Assembly (NCBI GenBank): GCA_019635735.1
Contig: JAHBYX010000006.1
Coordinates: 124,001-188,000, forward strand
Reading direction: 5' to 3'
Source of the DNA: Mesorhizobium sp.
GTDB taxonomy: Bacteria > Pseudomonadota > Alphaproteobacteria > Rhizobiales > Rhizobiaceae
Length of the DNA: 64,000 bases
Position numbers and translations under genes: made by a program. Within the stretch, counting starts at the first letter, position 1, and every line of letters begins with the position of its first letter. The notes under the pieces were generated by a model. The model saw nothing but the letters and a program-made list of their open reading frames with translations. It was not told where the DNA came from and ran no database searches. Shown piece after piece: positions 62,662-64,000 of this stretch.

Positions 62662-62767
62662 ATGGCCCCTCCCATACGCTTTCAATACTTCGTTACGGCA
62701 TCGGAGCTGTGCAAAACAATCGCTCGAAAGGCGCGGAACCGACGAAAAACCGGTTGAGCCCGTTTCC

Positions 62768-62799
62768 AAAGTGATATAGTGCTATTCTTATATCACTTT
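62768..62799. promoter_or_regulatory. 11-base perfect inverted repeat, probable GntR operator
   Basis: AAAGTGATATA (62768-62778) and TATATCACTTT (62789-62799) are exact complements around a 10-base spacer. The site is between the divergent GntR gene and the ABC transporter gene and stands out by its AT content. Confidence 0.85.
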
Positions 62800-62868
62800 C
62801 GAGACAAGAGCTCGATTTTGGAATCGGCGTCGCCAAAGGTCGGCGCTGCACTGGCTGGGAGGGCCGAG

Positions 62869-64000
62869 ATGAAGACGTGGATCACTAGATCAGCATTCCT
62901 CGCCGCGATGGCGCTGGGGCTTGGCGGAACGCCGGCATGGGCCGAAGGCAGCGGCACGTTCAGATACGCCGAACAGGTCAAGCTCATCACCATGGATCCG
63001 CAAAAGCAAAGCGGCAGCGGGGTCCCTTTCCTCCGGCCTGCATACGAGTCCCTGTTCGAGAAGGGCCCCAAGGGTGATTACGTGCCGTTGCTTGCGACAG
63101 GTTACAAGGTCGACGGCCTCGACGTTACTATTACGCTGCGCCAGGGCGTTACCTTCTCGAACGGCGAGCCATTCAACGCCGAAGCGGCCGCGAAGAATAT
63201 CAACCGCGGCGTCGAACTCGGCATCGTGGAGGGACTGAAGACTGTCGCCTCGGCATCCGCCGCCGACGAATACACGCTCAAGATCAAGCTGAAGGAACCA
63301 GACCCGGCAATCATCGACAGCCTGTGCCTCACGGGCGGCATGATGATAGCGCCGGGGGCGATGGACGATCCCGCGCTCGATCGCAACCCGGTCGGCACCG
63401 GACCCTACATCCATAGCAAGACGGAATCCCGCGAGGGCGAGGTTCAGGTCTACACCCCGAATCCTACCTATTGGGACAAGGACAAGATCGGTCTCGCCCG
63501 ATATGAAGTGCTGGAGATCCCTGACGACACCGCCCGCCTCAACGCGCTGAAGACCGGCCAGATCGACGGCGGCAACTGGCTTGCCAATCCACAGTCGGCG
63601 ATCATCGACCGCACCCCCGGTCTCAAGCTCATCCGCGGCACCGGGGGGCTGAACTACCATATCATCATCTCGGATCGCGAGGGCACCGTGATCCCGGCCT
63701 TCGCCGACGTCAACGTGCGCAAGGCGATGGCTTACGCCATCGACCGGACGGCCTTCGGCAAGGCGGTCCAGTTCGGTCTCGCCGTCGATTCCTACCAGCC
63801 GTACGGCGAGGGCCACTGGGCCTACGATCCCGCCCTGGAGGGTGTTTACGCCTACGATGTCGACAAGGCGCGTGAATACATGGCCAAGTCCAAGTTCCCG
63901 GACGGGTTCAGCTTCGACATGCCGTCGATCCCGCTCTACCAGTCTCGGCTCGAGGCGCTTGCCGGCTTCTTCAAGGAGATCGGCATCACAATGAACATTG
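62869..64000 (+). CDS. ABC transporter substrate-binding protein, family 5 (3' end outside window)
   Basis: The visible 377 residues start at ATG 62869 behind GGGAGGGC. The signal peptide (SAFLAAMALGLGGTPAWA, cut before EGS) makes it periplasmic. The family 5 (oligopeptide/dipeptide-type) core is seen: TLRQGVTFSNGEPFNAEAAA, NPVGTGPYIH, PNPTYWDKDKIGLARYEVLE, LNALKTGQIDGG and VRKAMAYAIDRTAFGKAV. The gene runs off the window, so permease and ATPase genes should follow. The ligand may be a peptide, an opine or another small compound and cannot be read. It is probably controlled by the divergent GntR regulator. Confidence 0.93.
   Translation, partial: MKTWITRSAFLAAMALGLGGTPAWAEGSGTFRYAEQVKLITMDPQKQSGSGVPFLRPAYESLFEKGPKGDYVPLLATGYKVDGLDVTITLRQGVTFSNGEPFNAEAAAKNINRGVELGIVEGLKTVASASAADEYTLKIKLKEPDPAIIDSLCLTGGMMIAPGAMDDPALDRNPVGTGPYIHSKTESREGEVQVYTPNPTYWDKDKIGLARYEVLEIPDDTARLNALKTGQIDGGNWLANPQSAIIDRTPGLKLIRGTGGLNYHIIISDREGTVIPAFADVNVRKAMAYAIDRTAFGKAVQFGLAVDSYQPYGEGHWAYDPALEGVYAYDVDKAREYMAKSKFPDGFSFDMPSIPLYQSRLEALAGFFKEIGITMNI

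Overview
The window is high-GC DNA from a free-living alphaproteobacterium, most likely Hyphomicrobiales (Phyllobacteriaceae/Rhizobiaceae-like). The main evidence is a chpT - receiver - ctrA - fliJ - sciP - mnmA cell-cycle block, an lsrB/vtlR-trxB-lrp block, a sqdB-sqdD-sqdC sulfolipid block, a ClpS2-type adaptor, and dispersed palindromic intergenic elements of the kind common in this order. No rRNA, CRISPR array, insertion sequence or prophage is visible. There is one tRNA gene (CAT anticodon).

Layout: (1) 1-7682 is one plus-strand gene run: coiled-coil protein (cut by the window edge), an unknown protein, an AAA ATPase, a small AT-richer membrane protein, a PIN-domain toxin-antitoxin pair, an unknown protein (DUF6638-like) and a DUF2333-like membrane protein. 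Its function is not known to me, and it is the best candidate here for an undescribed system. (2) 7755-13064: clpS, a GNAT/DUF1778 toxin-antitoxin pair, a secreted alpha/beta hydrolase, a SnoaL-like protein and an EF-G paralogue. (3) 13373-16004: lsrB, trxB and a divergent Lrp/AsnC regulator. (4) 16001-21365: a surface-glycan island with four glycosyltransferases (one interrupted by an in-frame TGA) and two FkbM methyltransferases, then greA. (5) 22107-26266: envelope and housekeeping genes (PH-like membrane protein, PQQ sugar dehydrogenase, TPR protein, MarR regulator, DUF486, DUF3775). (6) 26485-30584: GMC oxidoreductase, mandelate-racemase-like enzyme and 3-hydroxyacid dehydrogenase, probably a sugar-acid or polyol catabolic set, separated by long palindromes. 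(7) 30915-34923: membrane proteins, a VbhA/Fic pair, a short MetE-like methionine synthase and a LuxR-type regulator. (8) 35112-39310: sqdC, sqdD, sqdB and an EamA transporter. (9) 39599-47656: a nuclease-family hydrolase, a repeat-rich stretch, a DEAD-box helicase, a frameshifted GNAT gene, a Tat-type FAD oxidase and an SDR. (10) 47721-53795: a HugZ-like heme protein, copZ-copA behind a CueR-type promoter, an RNA methyltransferase, a membrane coiled-coil protein and DUF1134. (11) 54085-59118: the CtrA network and mnmA. (12) 59121-61353: an aminotransferase/oxidoreductase pair for an amino sugar. (13) 61603-64000: tRNA-Met, a GntR regulator, a striking operator-like palindrome and the start of an ABC peptide/substrate-binding protein.

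Three themes connect the genes. Envelope and surface chemistry recurs: LPS-type glycosyltransferases, sulfolipid synthesis and amino-sugar synthesis. Cell-cycle control is concentrated at 54-58 kb, where ChpT phosphorylates CtrA and SciP restrains it, and five GANTC sites lie upstream of ctrA. Three different toxin-antitoxin modules (PIN, GNAT, Fic) lie within 29 kb, and the Fic pair carries substitutions in both interacting motifs. At least two genes look broken by single changes: a TGA in a glycosyltransferase and a shift at a five-G run in a GNAT gene.
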